Source: a virus. From it: a stretch of 60,295 nucleotides of DNA. Location: positions 1-60,295 of IMG/VR virus record IMGVR_UViG_3300021961_000002; one strand, 5' to 3'. The position numbers were made by a program, and so were the translations under genes. Positions 1-8,679 of the stretch are shown here, piece by piece (position 1 is the first letter of the stretch; each line of letters begins with the position of its first letter). The notes below the pieces were generated by a model, which ran no database searches, had not been told where the DNA came from, and saw nothing but the letters and a program-made list of their open reading frames with translations.

Positions 1-82
1 TAACAGTCCAGACTACCGCAAATGTAAGCGTAAACGTAACTGGAGTTGCTGGCTCAGGGGAAGTCGGCTCAGTAACAGTCCA
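1..82. repeat. Terminal overlap with 60214-60295 (circular contig)
   Basis: Bases 1-82 are identical to 60214-60295. Identity does not extend one repeat unit further: the penultimate copy at the right end has 'ggcacag' where the left end has 'ggctcag'. The joined reading frame stays open. This supports a circularly closed assembly, although the overlap lies inside a tandem repeat and could hide collapsed copies. Confidence 0.8.
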
Positions 83-826
83 GACTACCGCAAATGTAAG
101 CGTAAACGTAACTGGAGTTGCTGGCTCAGGGGAAGTCGGCTCAGTAACAGTCCAGACTACCGCAAATGTAAGCGTAAACGTAACTGGAGAAGCTGGCCTA
201 GGGGAAGTCGGCTCAGTAACAGTCCAGACTACCGCAAATGTAAGCGTAACTGGAGAAGCTGGCACAGGGGAAGTCGGCTCAGTAACGGTCCAGACCCCTA
301 CAAGTGTAAGCGTAGCTGGAGAAGCTGGCACAGGGGAAGTCGGCTCAGTAACGGTCCAGACCCCTGGAAGCGTAAACGTAACTGGAGTTGCTGGCTCAGG
401 GGAAGTCGGCTCAGTAACAGTCCAGACTACCGCAAATGTAAGCGTAACTGGAGTTGCTGGCTCAGGGGAAGTCGGCTCAGTAACAGTCCAGACTACCGCA
501 AATGTAAGCGTAACTGGAGAAGCTGGCACAGGGGAAGTCGGCTCAGTAACAGTCCAGACTACCGCAAATGTAAGCGTAACTGGAGTTGCTGGCTCAGGGG
601 AAGTCGGCTCAGTAACAGTCCAGACTACCGCAAATGTAAGCGTAACTGGAGTTGCTGGCACAGGGGAAGTCGGCTCAGTAACGGTCCAGGTCCCTACAAG
701 TGTAAGCGTAAACGTAACTGGAGTTGCTGGCTCAGGGGAAGTCGGCTCAGTAACAGTCCAGACTACCGCAAATGTAAGCGTAACTGGAGAAGCTGGCACA
801 GGGGAAGTCGGCTCAGTAACGGTTAG
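1..826 (+). repeat. Tandem in-frame repeat, 66/72-bp units
   Basis: Twelve copies of a unit containing ggggaagtcggctcagtaac begin near 57, 129, 201, 267, 333, 399, 465, 531, 597, 663, 735 and 801. The spacing is either 66 or 72 bp; the 6-bp difference is presence or absence of gtaaac (Val-Asn), so all changes keep the frame. Three more copies occur near 60132, 60198 and 60270, the last overlapping copy 1 if the ends are joined. An orphan copy sits near 59157 between two glycine-rich domains. Copy number may be under-assembled because the contig breaks inside the array. Confidence 0.95.
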
Positions 827-1076
827 TTTGCCCAAATCTGTAGTTGTTTCGGGGGTAGCCGGAACGGGTCAAACTGGCTCTGTAAGTGTAGACACACAGA
901 CAGTCGTTACGGTTACAGGGGTGTCAGCAATAGGCTATGTATCTGGAGTACTAATTTGGAGTATTATACCTACAGGGCAGACACCTAACTGGACAGGGGT
1001 CAATGACAGCAATTCGGTTACCTGGACCGCAGTAAACACAACAAACTCAGTCACTTGGACAGACATACCGAATTAA
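1..1076 (+). CDS. C-terminal part of glycine-rich repeat adhesin (continues from 58203-60295)
   Basis: The reading frame is open from the first base and ends at a TAA at 1074-1076. It is in frame with the gene that runs off the right end, so with the 82-base overlap joined the whole protein would be about 1028 residues. This part is mostly a tandem repeat of 22 or 24 residues built on NVTG-x-AG-x-GEVGSVTVQ, twelve copies up to about base 826. A degenerate tail follows, ending in Trp/Thr-rich repeats of the type NSVTWT. The repeats look like beta-strand or collagen-like spacer units of a tail fibre or adhesin. An ATG-like start near 828 inside the frame is not a separate gene. Confidence 0.75.
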   Translation, partial: TVQTTANVSVNVTGVAGSGEVGSVTVQTTANVSVNVTGVAGSGEVGSVTVQTTANVSVNVTGEAGLGEVGSVTVQTTANVSVTGEAGTGEVGSVTVQTPTSVSVAGEAGTGEVGSVTVQTPGSVNVTGVAGSGEVGSVTVQTTANVSVTGVAGSGEVGSVTVQTTANVSVTGEAGTGEVGSVTVQTTANVSVTGVAGSGEVGSVTVQTTANVSVTGVAGTGEVGSVTVQVPTSVSVNVTGVAGSGEVGSVTVQTTANVSVTGEAGTGEVGSVTVSLPKSVVVSGVAGTGQTGSVSVDTQTVVTVTGVSAIGYVSGVLIWSIIPTGQTPNWTGVNDSNSVTWTAVNTTNSVTWTDIPN

Positions 1077-1085
1077 GAGGACAAC

Positions 1086-2312
1086 ATGGCTAGCACCTAC
1101 AGCAACCTAAAAATCCAGCTTATGGCTACGGGGGAAAACAGCGGCACATGGGGGACCATAACTAACACCAACTTAGGAACCGCCGTCGAAGAAGCTATAG
1201 CTGGTTCGGCGGATGTAGCGTTTTCCAGCGCCAATGTTACGCTTACGTTGACAGACACAAACGCTAGTCAGACCGCTAGGAATATGCGGCTTAACCTTAC
1301 GGGTACGGCCACAGCAGGTTACGATTTAACAGTCCCGAATATCGAAAAAGCCTACATTATAAATAACGGCACCGACGGGACTATTACGGTTAAAAGCGGA
1401 ACGGGCGCGGGCAGTAACGTCTCTATACCAGCGGGCAAAACTAATTGGGTCTTTAGCACTGGTAGCAATGCTATTGTTGATGCTGTAACGCATCTGTCTT
1501 CGTTAACCCTTGGCGCTGCCCTTCCGGTTGCTTCAGGTGGTACGGGGCAGACATCTTACACCGACGGTCAACTCCTCATTGGTAACTCTTCGGGTAATAC
1601 GCTCGACAAAGCCACGCTTACGGCTGGTTCGGGGATCACAATCACTAATGGCGGCGGAGCTATTACGGTTAGCGCTACGGGCAGCGGGGGTACTGTTACT
1701 AGCGTTGATGTTAATGGAGGGACTACCGGCCTTACAACCAGCGGGGGTCCTGTCACAACTTCAGGTACCGTAACGATAGCAGGCACTTTAGTTGTAGCTA
1801 ACGGCGGCACGGGGGCTACGAGTGCTTCTGACGCACGTACAAACCTCGGCGTCCCAACAGGAACAAGCGGGACTGTTCTTGGGTTTCTAGACGGAGTTAA
1901 TACTTGGTCTGGCCCACAAACATTTTCTGCTCTGGCTACTGTTTCTGCCGGTGCGAATTTGACCCCGGCAGCTACGCCTGCCACAACGTCAGTTGGTTAT
2001 CTCGGAACTCCGGTTAATTCTCAGAGCGGGGCGTCTTATGGCCTTGTAATGACGGACGCGGGGAAGACTATTTATTTCACTGGGACGACATCGACTTTTA
2101 CAATACCTGCCAACTCCAGCGTAGCTTTCCCAGTTGGGACTATTATCTGTATAGATAATGGTGGGAGTGGAAACATAACCCTTTCGATTACTACAGATAC
2201 CTTGAAATGGACCACCTTAACAGGTAGTCGCACTATCGGGACCAATGGAAGTGTAGCCATTAAAAAACTTTCCTCTACCGTTTGGCGGCTAGTTGGAACG
2301 GACATTAGCTAA
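1086..2312 (+). CDS. Tail fibre / phage structural protein, Thr/Gly/Ser-rich
   Basis: 408 residues, preceded by aagaggacaac as ribosome binding site. The N-terminal part has the pattern seen in many phage fibre proteins. The middle repeats short Gly-Thr-rich strands of the type VASGGTGQTS and VANGGTGATSASDARTNLG, the motif commonly preceding fibre tip domains. The C-terminal 110 residues look like a compact beta domain. It lies directly after the large glycine-rich adhesin and shares a TAATG junction with the next gene, so it is probably co-translated with other tail tip proteins. Receptor binding or fibre assembly is inferred from position and composition, not from a specific catalytic motif. 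Confidence 0.7.
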   Translation: MASTYSNLKIQLMATGENSGTWGTITNTNLGTAVEEAIAGSADVAFSSANVTLTLTDTNASQTARNMRLNLTGTATAGYDLTVPNIEKAYIINNGTDGTITVKSGTGAGSNVSIPAGKTNWVFSTGSNAIVDAVTHLSSLTLGAALPVASGGTGQTSYTDGQLLIGNSSGNTLDKATLTAGSGITITNGGGAITVSATGSGGTVTSVDVNGGTTGLTTSGGPVTTSGTVTIAGTLVVANGGTGATSASDARTNLGVPTGTSGTVLGFLDGVNTWSGPQTFSALATVSAGANLTPAATPATTSVGYLGTPVNSQSGASYGLVMTDAGKTIYFTGTTSTFTIPANSSVAFPVGTIICIDNGGSGNITLSITTDTLKWTTLTGSRTIGTNGSVAIKKLSSTVWRLVGTDIS

Positions 2313-2887
2313 TGGCTGGTGCGCTCGACGCTTACTACATGGCTCTCGGCGGTGGTATAGATTTTACCCCCGTTACCAATACCTACACTTCTGGCTCTGG
2401 TAATGAGACTGTCCCCATAGGTGCTTCTTCAGTCACTATTTACGTTGGTGGCGCAGGTGGTGGCGGGGGTGGTGGTGAGACGGGGGGGAGCGGAGGCTTT
2501 GGAGGAGGGGGTGGGGAGGCTAAAAGCACTTACTCCATAGCCCCCGGAGATTGGAGCAAAGCTCTTACTTATACTGTAGGTAGTGGTGGGGCTGGTGGCG
2601 CTCCAATTAGTGATGGTGGTGACGGTACGGATAGTTCGGTAACCCAAGGTACACTGGTTACGTCTGTATCCACAATGACAGGTAACGGCGGCACTGGGGG
2701 AGGCGGGGGTGAATCTGGCTCCCCTGGAACTAACGGTTCTGGTGGGGGTGCTACCGGGGGTAACGTCTCTAACTTGACGGGTAGCGCTCCAAGTGGGGCT
2801 GGGACTTACGGCGGGAACGGCGGAAGCGGCACTACATCTACAGGCGGTAACGGTGGTGACGGAACTGTTAGATTTGAATGGACATAA
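2312..2887 (+). CDS. Small glycine-rich adhesin-like protein
   Basis: 191 residues, starting at an ATG that overlaps the previous stop (TAATG). A short N-terminal segment (about 1-45) ends in a beta strand pattern, then a long glycine-rich region of GG and GGxGG runs with interspersed Ser/Thr strands, finishing with GDGTVRFEWT. This resembles glycine-rich domains of tail adhesins that fold as packed polyglycine II helices, and the much larger protein at 58203 has the same style. It is likely a fibre tip or virion-associated adhesin; receptor specificity cannot be read from sequence. Confidence 0.6.
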   Translation: MAGALDAYYMALGGGIDFTPVTNTYTSGSGNETVPIGASSVTIYVGGAGGGGGGGETGGSGGFGGGGGEAKSTYSIAPGDWSKALTYTVGSGGAGGAPISDGGDGTDSSVTQGTLVTSVSTMTGNGGTGGGGGESGSPGTNGSGGGATGGNVSNLTGSAPSGAGTYGGNGGSGTTSTGGNGGDGTVRFEWT

Positions 2888-2890
2888 GTT

Positions 2891-4831
2891 ATGGCGTTTA
2901 TAAAGCTGCAGTTTAAGTCCGGTATTAATCGCGATCAGACTAACTACTCCGGAGAAGGTGGTTGGTGGGACGGGGATAAAGTCCGTTTCAACTCTGGGTT
3001 TCCGGAGAAGATAGGCGGTTGGGCTAAAGTAACTGTAGAAACTTTTTACGGCACGTGCCGCCAGATGTGGGCATGGATCACCACGTTTTTTGACGACTTC
3101 CTTGCGCTCGGCACTAACAATAAACTCTATATTCAGTCAGGCACCACGTTCTACGACATAACTCCACTGAGGGCTCTAAACCCAACATTAAGCTCTCCGA
3201 CGACAGATAACTGTATTGAAACTACAGATACTAGCACTACGGTTATCGCCAACATAACCAGCCACGATGCTATTACTGGTTCTTTTGTAACTATAGCAGG
3301 CGTTACTGGCACTGTTGGTGGAGTGCCCGATTCTGAAATAAACGCTAACCACCAAATTACAGTTATAGATGCTAACTCGTTTTCTTTTGAAGTAACTACT
3401 GCCGCAACGTCTACTGTGGCTGCTGGTGGCGGTACGAGTATCACCGTAAGTTTTGAAATCGAACCGGGGTATGCGACTAGAACAGCGGGGTATGGCTGGG
3501 GAACTAGCACTTGGGGGCGCAGTGCTTGGGGGAGTGGTTCTTCCAGCCCTGTCTATCTGGAGCAGCGCGATTGGTTCCTAGATAACTTTGATAATGACTT
3601 TGTAGCTAACATCCGTAACGGGGAGGTATATTACTGGGAGAGGGGGAGTAGTTCTGACCCTTCTGCTGCACTAGCTACACGGGCTACGCTGTTATCTTCT
3701 TTTGCTACGAGCAACGGCTATGATGCCAATGCTGTGCCTGTAAAAGTTATGCAGATTCTTTTATCGCAGCAAGATAAGCATCTACTGGCGTTTGGGGCGG
3801 TCCCATACGGAAGCACTGCTGCAACGGACTTTGACCCTCTTCTTATACGTTGGGCAAGCCAGGACAGCCCGTTTGAGTGGGCTCCCACCACAACTAACTC
3901 TGCTGGTTTCTTGAGGGTGTCTCGCGGGTCGCGTATTGTAAGGGCGTTGCCCACACGCCAAGAGATACTAGTTTGGTCCGACACTAATTTATATGCACTA
4001 CAGTTCCTGGGGACCACCGATGTATTTGGCGTTCAAGAATACGCCGACAATATCTCCATAGCATCTCCTAGGGCGTGCATCTCGTCTGGCAACATCACGT
4101 ACTGGATGGGTAAAGACAAGTTCTATGTGTACACAGGCCGTGTAGATACGTTGCCATGTACGCTGCGCAACTATGTTTTTAACGACATAAACCTAGATCA
4201 AGCAGCTCAAATCATATGCGGCACCAGCGAAGAGTGGGATGAAATCTGGTGGTTCTATCCAAGCGCAGCGTCTAACTGGAACGATAGGTACGTTGTGTTC
4301 AACTATGTAGAGCAGTCTTGGTACTACGGGCAGCTAGAGCGTACAGCGTGGCTCGACACCCCTTTACGCGACAACCCTCAAGCGGCGACCACTGGGTTCG
4401 ACACTGAGACTCAAACGGCTAACGCTACAGGTAATCTATATAACCATGAGTACGGTGTGGATGCTGACGGTGAAGCGATGGTTGCTTACGTCCAATCGAA
4501 CGATTTTGATATCGGGGACGGGGACAAGTTCATGCTGTGCCGCCGTATGATTCCCGACGTTAACTTCAACGGTTCGGAGTACGGCGAAGGTACCCCTGAC
4601 CCGCAAGTTACTTTGCAGATTCGCCCTAGGTCTTTTCCGGGCACCACGTATCAGTCAGACCCTGCTGATTCGCAGAACGTAGTTGAGACTTCTGTTGGCG
4701 TGTATACAGGCCAAGTGTTTATGCGAGCTAGAGCTAGGCAGATGGCTCTTAAGGTGACTTCTGACACTCTTGGTGTGCAGTGGCAGTTAGGTTCTCCACG
4801 CCTGGATGTCAGGGAAGACGGTAAGCGTTAA
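2891..4831 (+). CDS. Tail nozzle / stabilisation protein (beta-propeller-like, P22 gp10 type)
   Basis: 646 residues. The N-terminus (MAFIKLQFKSGINRDQTNYS) and the repeated Trp/Tyr-rich strands, for example LIRWASQDSPFEW, EILVWSDTNLYALQF and ITYWMGKDKFYVYTG, are typical of the propeller-like hub or nozzle proteins of short-tailed phages. About residues 85-190 carry a Thr/Val-rich insertion that looks like a small inserted beta domain. It sits with fibre and ejection genes, which fits a distal tail nozzle that plugs DNA and anchors fibres. The family assignment is by overall pattern and context; a structure prediction would settle it. Confidence 0.6.
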   Translation: MAFIKLQFKSGINRDQTNYSGEGGWWDGDKVRFNSGFPEKIGGWAKVTVETFYGTCRQMWAWITTFFDDFLALGTNNKLYIQSGTTFYDITPLRALNPTLSSPTTDNCIETTDTSTTVIANITSHDAITGSFVTIAGVTGTVGGVPDSEINANHQITVIDANSFSFEVTTAATSTVAAGGGTSITVSFEIEPGYATRTAGYGWGTSTWGRSAWGSGSSSPVYLEQRDWFLDNFDNDFVANIRNGEVYYWERGSSSDPSAALATRATLLSSFATSNGYDANAVPVKVMQILLSQQDKHLLAFGAVPYGSTAATDFDPLLIRWASQDSPFEWAPTTTNSAGFLRVSRGSRIVRALPTRQEILVWSDTNLYALQFLGTTDVFGVQEYADNISIASPRACISSGNITYWMGKDKFYVYTGRVDTLPCTLRNYVFNDINLDQAAQIICGTSEEWDEIWWFYPSAASNWNDRYVVFNYVEQSWYYGQLERTAWLDTPLRDNPQAATTGFDTETQTANATGNLYNHEYGVDADGEAMVAYVQSNDFDIGDGDKFMLCRRMIPDVNFNGSEYGEGTPDPQVTLQIRPRSFPGTTYQSDPADSQNVVETSVGVYTGQVFMRARARQMALKVTSDTLGVQWQLGSPRLDVREDGKR

Positions 4832-5778
4832 TGGCGTTAGAGAAATTTAAGGCCCCGCCCCTACCACAAGCTCCAGATGTTTACCGTCCGGAGTTCTTTA
4901 GCCAGCTTGTCCGTGCCGTAGAACTGTATTTTTCTCAACTTGACTCTTTAACCCCTAATCAAGCGCAGTCTTATAGGGCAGACAATTTCTATGGCGGGGC
5001 GTTTACTGGTTCCAATGTAACGGCAAGCGGTACAGTTACGGCAGTGGCTGTAAACGCAACCAATATTAGTGCTTCGGAAGCCTTTATAGCCCGTCAATAT
5101 TCTAGATATTTAGACGCGGAGTCGTTCCACAACCATAACATGTTAACCCAAACACTTATGGCCTCCGACGTATACGCAGACGAGTTTTATGGCAGCGGGA
5201 CATACATAGTGACCCCGTACAATCTTATTACCGATTTTAACGACCAGACTGCTTCAGCCATAGACGTAGCTACCGCCGTTACCTATGACACTGACAATTT
5301 TCCCAATGGAATATACATAGGGAGCCCTGCGTCTAGGATTTATGTATCTGCGGGCGGTATCTATAGGTTTGAATTCAGTATTCAGTTTCAGAACTCCACA
5401 AACGATACCCAGTCTGTGGATATATGGTTTCGTAAGAATGGCACTGATGTCAGCGCCTCCAATAGCCAGTTTGGCCTACCTGCACGGAAAAGCTCTGGGG
5501 ACCCCAGCTCTCTCATAGCCGTCACCCCTTTTCTAATAGACCTAGCCGCAGGCGACTATGTGGAGATTATGTGGCGGCCCTCAGATACCGGGGTTACCAT
5601 CCAAACCATTCCAGCAGCTACATATTCTGCGGGCGTTACCCCTGACATCCCCTCTACCCCTTCTATTATTCTTACTGTATCATTCGTATCCGCAGCGCAC
5701 CCCCCTGTTACTTACGTTGCACCATTGCCCGTTATAGGGATTGGTAGTGTGGGCACTGTTACCATTTCTACCCCATAA
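4831..5778 (+). CDS. Virion structural protein with beta jelly-roll-like C-terminus
   Basis: 315 residues, with the start overlapping the previous stop (TAATG). The N-terminus is Pro-rich followed by a helical segment (about 20-50). The C-terminal two thirds alternate strands, with a block (IYRFEFSIQFQN..., VDIWFRKNGTDV, DYVEIMWRPS) that resembles C1q/TNF-like jelly-rolls used in phage tail tips. It is probably a tail accessory or fibre-attachment protein by its place between the nozzle and the ejection proteins. No catalytic motif was seen. Confidence 0.55.
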   Translation: MALEKFKAPPLPQAPDVYRPEFFSQLVRAVELYFSQLDSLTPNQAQSYRADNFYGGAFTGSNVTASGTVTAVAVNATNISASEAFIARQYSRYLDAESFHNHNMLTQTLMASDVYADEFYGSGTYIVTPYNLITDFNDQTASAIDVATAVTYDTDNFPNGIYIGSPASRIYVSAGGIYRFEFSIQFQNSTNDTQSVDIWFRKNGTDVSASNSQFGLPARKSSGDPSSLIAVTPFLIDLAAGDYVEIMWRPSDTGVTIQTIPAATYSAGVTPDIPSTPSIILTVSFVSAAHPPVTYVAPLPVIGIGSVGTVTISTP

Positions 5779-5790
5779 AGAGGTTTTGCT

Positions 5791-7149
5791 ATGCAAGAGT
5801 TAGCTAGACAAATACAGGCCCAAGGGCGGGGAGAGGACTCCATCCTTGTCCATATGACCCCGAAAGAGGTGGGGGGCCTGCAAGCTCTGGCTCTGGCCCA
5901 TGGTGGTTCTTTGACCATTAACCCAGTGACTGGCCTTCCTGAAGCTGGGTTTCTGAGCAAGATTTTGCCCACCCTTCTGGGTGTGGGGCTTAGTTTTATT
6001 TCTGGAGGTGCGTTAACCCCCCTTATGAGTGCAGCCCTAGTTGGTGGCGGAACCGGGATTGCCACGGGCAGTCTGGAAAAGGGCCTTATGGCTGGACTTG
6101 GAGCTTTCGGCGGTGCTTCGCTGGGTACGGCTCTGGGAGCTGGGACTGGACAGGGCTTCTTAGGGAGTATGTTTGGGGGCGGTACTCCGGCGGCGGTACC
6201 AGGAGCATCGACATCTGTGGCGGGAACGGCGGGAACGGCTGCGGTACCAGGAGCATCGACATCTGTGGCGGGAACGGCGGGAACGGCTGCTAGCCCCTAT
6301 GCGGTGGGCTCAGCTCAAATTGCTTCGGATATTGCGCTCCCCGGAGAACTAGCAGCAAGTGGGACAGGGGCGGTTAATTCCAGTATTTTACCGGAATCTC
6401 CTTCGTTCCTTCAGAGCTTTGGTGAAGCCACAAGTAGGTCTATGTTTGGGGCGCAACCTACGGTTGCAGAAGCGACTACATCGGCGTTGGGGCGTGAGGC
6501 TGGACTGAGCGGTCTTGGCTTGCGTGGATACGCCGGTCTTGGTGGGCTAGCACTTCCTTTTCTCCAGCAAGATCAGACTGTTGAGGCCCTAGAAGAAGAC
6601 GACTATAACCCTATAGCTGAGTACCGCCCGCTCCCACAAAGGAAGTTTGTAGCTTTCGATTCTTCTGATCCCGAGGCGGCTAGGAGGCGTCGTCTAGGTT
6701 TCGAGCGGCTGTCGATTGTTCCAACTAACTGGCCCTATCCCGCCTCTTCCACTGCTTATGCTGCTGCTGGCGGAGCTGTTTCGCGTACCGAGGCCCCTCT
6801 TAACTTGCGGGACGGGTCGTTTGTTTTGGATGCCCGCACCGTTTCAGAGGTTGGCAACGGCAGTAGCAGCGCCGGTCAAGAGCGGTTAGCTGGGCTTGGT
6901 GGTGCGCCTGTTATGGGCGGTGGCGACGGGGTGAGTGACTCTATCCCTGCTACTATTGACGGTGAACAGGCAGCGCGGGTAGCCCGCGATGAGGTTATCT
7001 TTGGCCCCCAAGCAGTCGCACGTATCGGTGGGGGTGACCGCAGGCGCGGTGCGGATCGTTTGTACGACCTTATGGACAAGGCTCACCGGGAAAGAAGGGC
7101 CGTTAAGCGCGGCGAGCCTAATAAAGGTTTGGGGGCACTGATTAAATGA
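5791..7149 (+). CDS. Ejection-type internal virion protein with Gly/Ala-rich hydrophobic domain
   Basis: 452 residues, RBS agaggttttgct. Residues 15-45 carry the pattern HMTPKEVGGLQALALAHGG then TINPVTGLPEAGFL, which I recognise from the N-terminus of proteins of many uncultured short-tailed phages. It is followed by a Gly/Ala-rich hydrophobic stretch (about 55-130) that could insert in membranes. A perfect 48-bp direct repeat (6193-6288) duplicates a PGASTSVAGTAGTA linker. The C-terminal part includes a conserved-looking segment (INLRDGSFVLDARTVSEVG-like) and a basic end. A DNA ejection role is inferred from position and composition. Confidence 0.6.
   Translation: MQELARQIQAQGRGEDSILVHMTPKEVGGLQALALAHGGSLTINPVTGLPEAGFLSKILPTLLGVGLSFISGGALTPLMSAALVGGGTGIATGSLEKGLMAGLGAFGGASLGTALGAGTGQGFLGSMFGGGTPAAVPGASTSVAGTAGTAAVPGASTSVAGTAGTAASPYAVGSAQIASDIALPGELAASGTGAVNSSILPESPSFLQSFGEATSRSMFGAQPTVAEATTSALGREAGLSGLGLRGYAGLGGLALPFLQQDQTVEALEEDDYNPIAEYRPLPQRKFVAFDSSDPEAARRRRLGFERLSIVPTNWPYPASSTAYAAAGGAVSRTEAPLNLRDGSFVLDARTVSEVGNGSSSAGQERLAGLGGAPVMGGGDGVSDSIPATIDGEQAARVARDEVIFGPQAVARIGGGDRRRGADRLYDLMDKAHRERRAVKRGEPNKGLGALIK
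6193..6288 (+). repeat. 48-bp direct repeat, two perfect copies
   Basis: 6193-6240 and 6241-6288 are identical and in frame, duplicating 16 residues of a Gly/Ala/Ser/Thr linker inside the ejection-type protein. This suggests a recent slippage duplication in a flexible region. Confidence 0.9.
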
Positions 7150-7589
7150 GCAACGTGCAGGCAAGTTTGGTACCGACTGAATTTGTAAATAACGTGTGGG
7201 AGGATATTATCCCCTACGTTGAGAAAGCTGCTGAATACTCCTACGGGAGGTATCTAGTCGAAGATATATTGGACTGTTTAATACAGTATAATCATCATCT
7301 GTGGATTGTTTTTGACGAGACCAAGATACATGCAATGGTGGTCACAGCGTTCAAGGACTATCCGCGAAAGCGTTTTTTAGACTTGGTTTTTGTAGGTGGT
7401 GAAACTGGGTCGCTAGCGTGGAAAGAACCTATACTTACCCTTCTTCAACATTGGGCCTTCGACAACGATTGCGATGGGATAGAATCTTCAGGGCGCTTAG
7501 GGTGGGGAAAAGCCTTCAAAAAAGACGGATATAAACCTCTATGGCAGACCTACGAGCTGCCCGTAGCGGACTGCGGACTAGGAGAATAA
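7146..7589 (+). CDS. GNAT-like acetyltransferase-fold protein
   Basis: 147 residues, ATGA overlap with the previous gene. The order of elements fits a GNAT fold: an N-terminal helix pair, strands around LWIVFDETKIHAMVVTAF and KRFLDLVFVGG, a helix with WKEPILTLLQHWAFDNDC, then an ESSGRLGWGKAFKKDGYKPL segment like the last strand and Tyr/Phe turn. Small GNAT-like proteins occur among the ejection genes of related phages. Substrate and activity are unknown; it may be structural. The acetyl-CoA loop is not a canonical R/Q-x-x-G-x-G/A. Confidence 0.5.
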   Translation: MSNVQASLVPTEFVNNVWEDIIPYVEKAAEYSYGRYLVEDILDCLIQYNHHLWIVFDETKIHAMVVTAFKDYPRKRFLDLVFVGGETGSLAWKEPILTLLQHWAFDNDCDGIESSGRLGWGKAFKKDGYKPLWQTYELPVADCGLGE

Positions 7590-7590
7590 T

Positions 7591-8670
7591 ATGGGCGGCA
7601 GCAGCACACCTTCAAAAACAAGCCAAACCGTAACTACATCTAATATCCCGGCATACGCTAAACCGTATTTCACGGATGTCCTTAACCGCGCCAAAGGTCT
7701 GGCGGGACAGGATTATGTTCCTTACGAAGACCAAAGAGTTGCTGACTTCACCCCTGAACAGCGGGCATTGCAGGAGCAGCTTTACGGTATGCAGGCCCCG
7801 TCCCAATTCGGGCAGGCCACAGAAATGGCTCAACAGGCCGGGCAATACACCCCTGCGGACTTTACTACGCAAGCAGTCACACCCGACCAACTGCAGTACT
7901 TTCAGTTAAACGCCCCGGAAACTTTCGGTGCCGCGCAGGCTCAACAGTACATGTCCCCATACATGCAGGAAGTGGTGGACATTCAAAAACGCTCAGCACT
8001 TCAAGATGCAAAACAGGCTCAACTTCTGCAGAATTTAGGGGCCGCGAGAACAGGTACGTATGGTGGGGCAAGACAGCTTCTTGCTGGCACGCAAAGAGAA
8101 TCTGCACTGGCTAGACAATTAGGGGATATTCAGGCTCAAGGTTTGCAGGCGGCTTATGAAAATGCTCAGCAACAGTTTGAGCGGGATCGTGCTGCGCAGT
8201 TAGGAATATCTCAGGAGAATCTTCGTGCAGCTCTTGGTATACAGGAGTTGGGTTCGGGTCAGAGCTTGCAAGCTGCGTTGGCTAATCAAGAAGCCCAGAT
8301 GGAAGCTCAAAAGCTTGCTGAACAATCCAGACAATTTGGGTCGTCTCAGGGTCTGGCTGGCGCGGAGCTTCTTGGGAGATTGGGTGCTGAACAACAGGCA
8401 TCAGAACTGGGGCTTTTGGACGCCCAGCAGAAGACGGCTGCGCAAGAGCAGGCGTTGCAGCAACAAGGTCTTGACATAGCTTACGCCGATTTCTTACGTG
8501 AACGCGATTATCCGCTGGAGATGCTTAGCTATTACAGCAACATACTTCGCGGGCTCGATGTGAAGCCTTCGTCCACTGCGACAACATATGCCCCCTCTAT
8601 AAGCCCTCTTGAGAGATTAGCTAGCCAGGGACTTGGGGCTGCAAGCGTATACAAACTAGCGACTGGGTAG
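7591..8670 (+). CDS. Gln/Ala-rich internal virion protein
   Basis: 359 residues, RBS ctaggagaataat. The N-terminus after a short polar tail has the pattern IPAYAKPYFTDVL and DFTPEQRALQEQLYGMQ that recurs in phage injection proteins. From about residue 130 on it is nearly all amphipathic helix, rich in Gln, Ala, Leu and Glu, with repeats such as AQQQF and LANQEAQMEAQKLAEQ, so long coiled-coils are expected. It lies in the block of large virion-internal genes before a lysozyme-like protein and a giant protein, the usual place of ejection proteins. Function is inferred. Confidence 0.6.
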   Translation: MGGSSTPSKTSQTVTTSNIPAYAKPYFTDVLNRAKGLAGQDYVPYEDQRVADFTPEQRALQEQLYGMQAPSQFGQATEMAQQAGQYTPADFTTQAVTPDQLQYFQLNAPETFGAAQAQQYMSPYMQEVVDIQKRSALQDAKQAQLLQNLGAARTGTYGGARQLLAGTQRESALARQLGDIQAQGLQAAYENAQQQFERDRAAQLGISQENLRAALGIQELGSGQSLQAALANQEAQMEAQKLAEQSRQFGSSQGLAGAELLGRLGAEQQASELGLLDAQQKTAAQEQALQQQGLDIAYADFLRERDYPLEMLSYYSNILRGLDVKPSSTATTYAPSISPLERLASQGLGAASVYKLATG

Positions 8671-8679
8671 AGGTTTGCC

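Noticed and set aside
828-1076. Separate short gene at 828
   Set aside because: The frame is open continuously from the contig start and from 58203 across the ends; this is the C-terminus of the adhesin.
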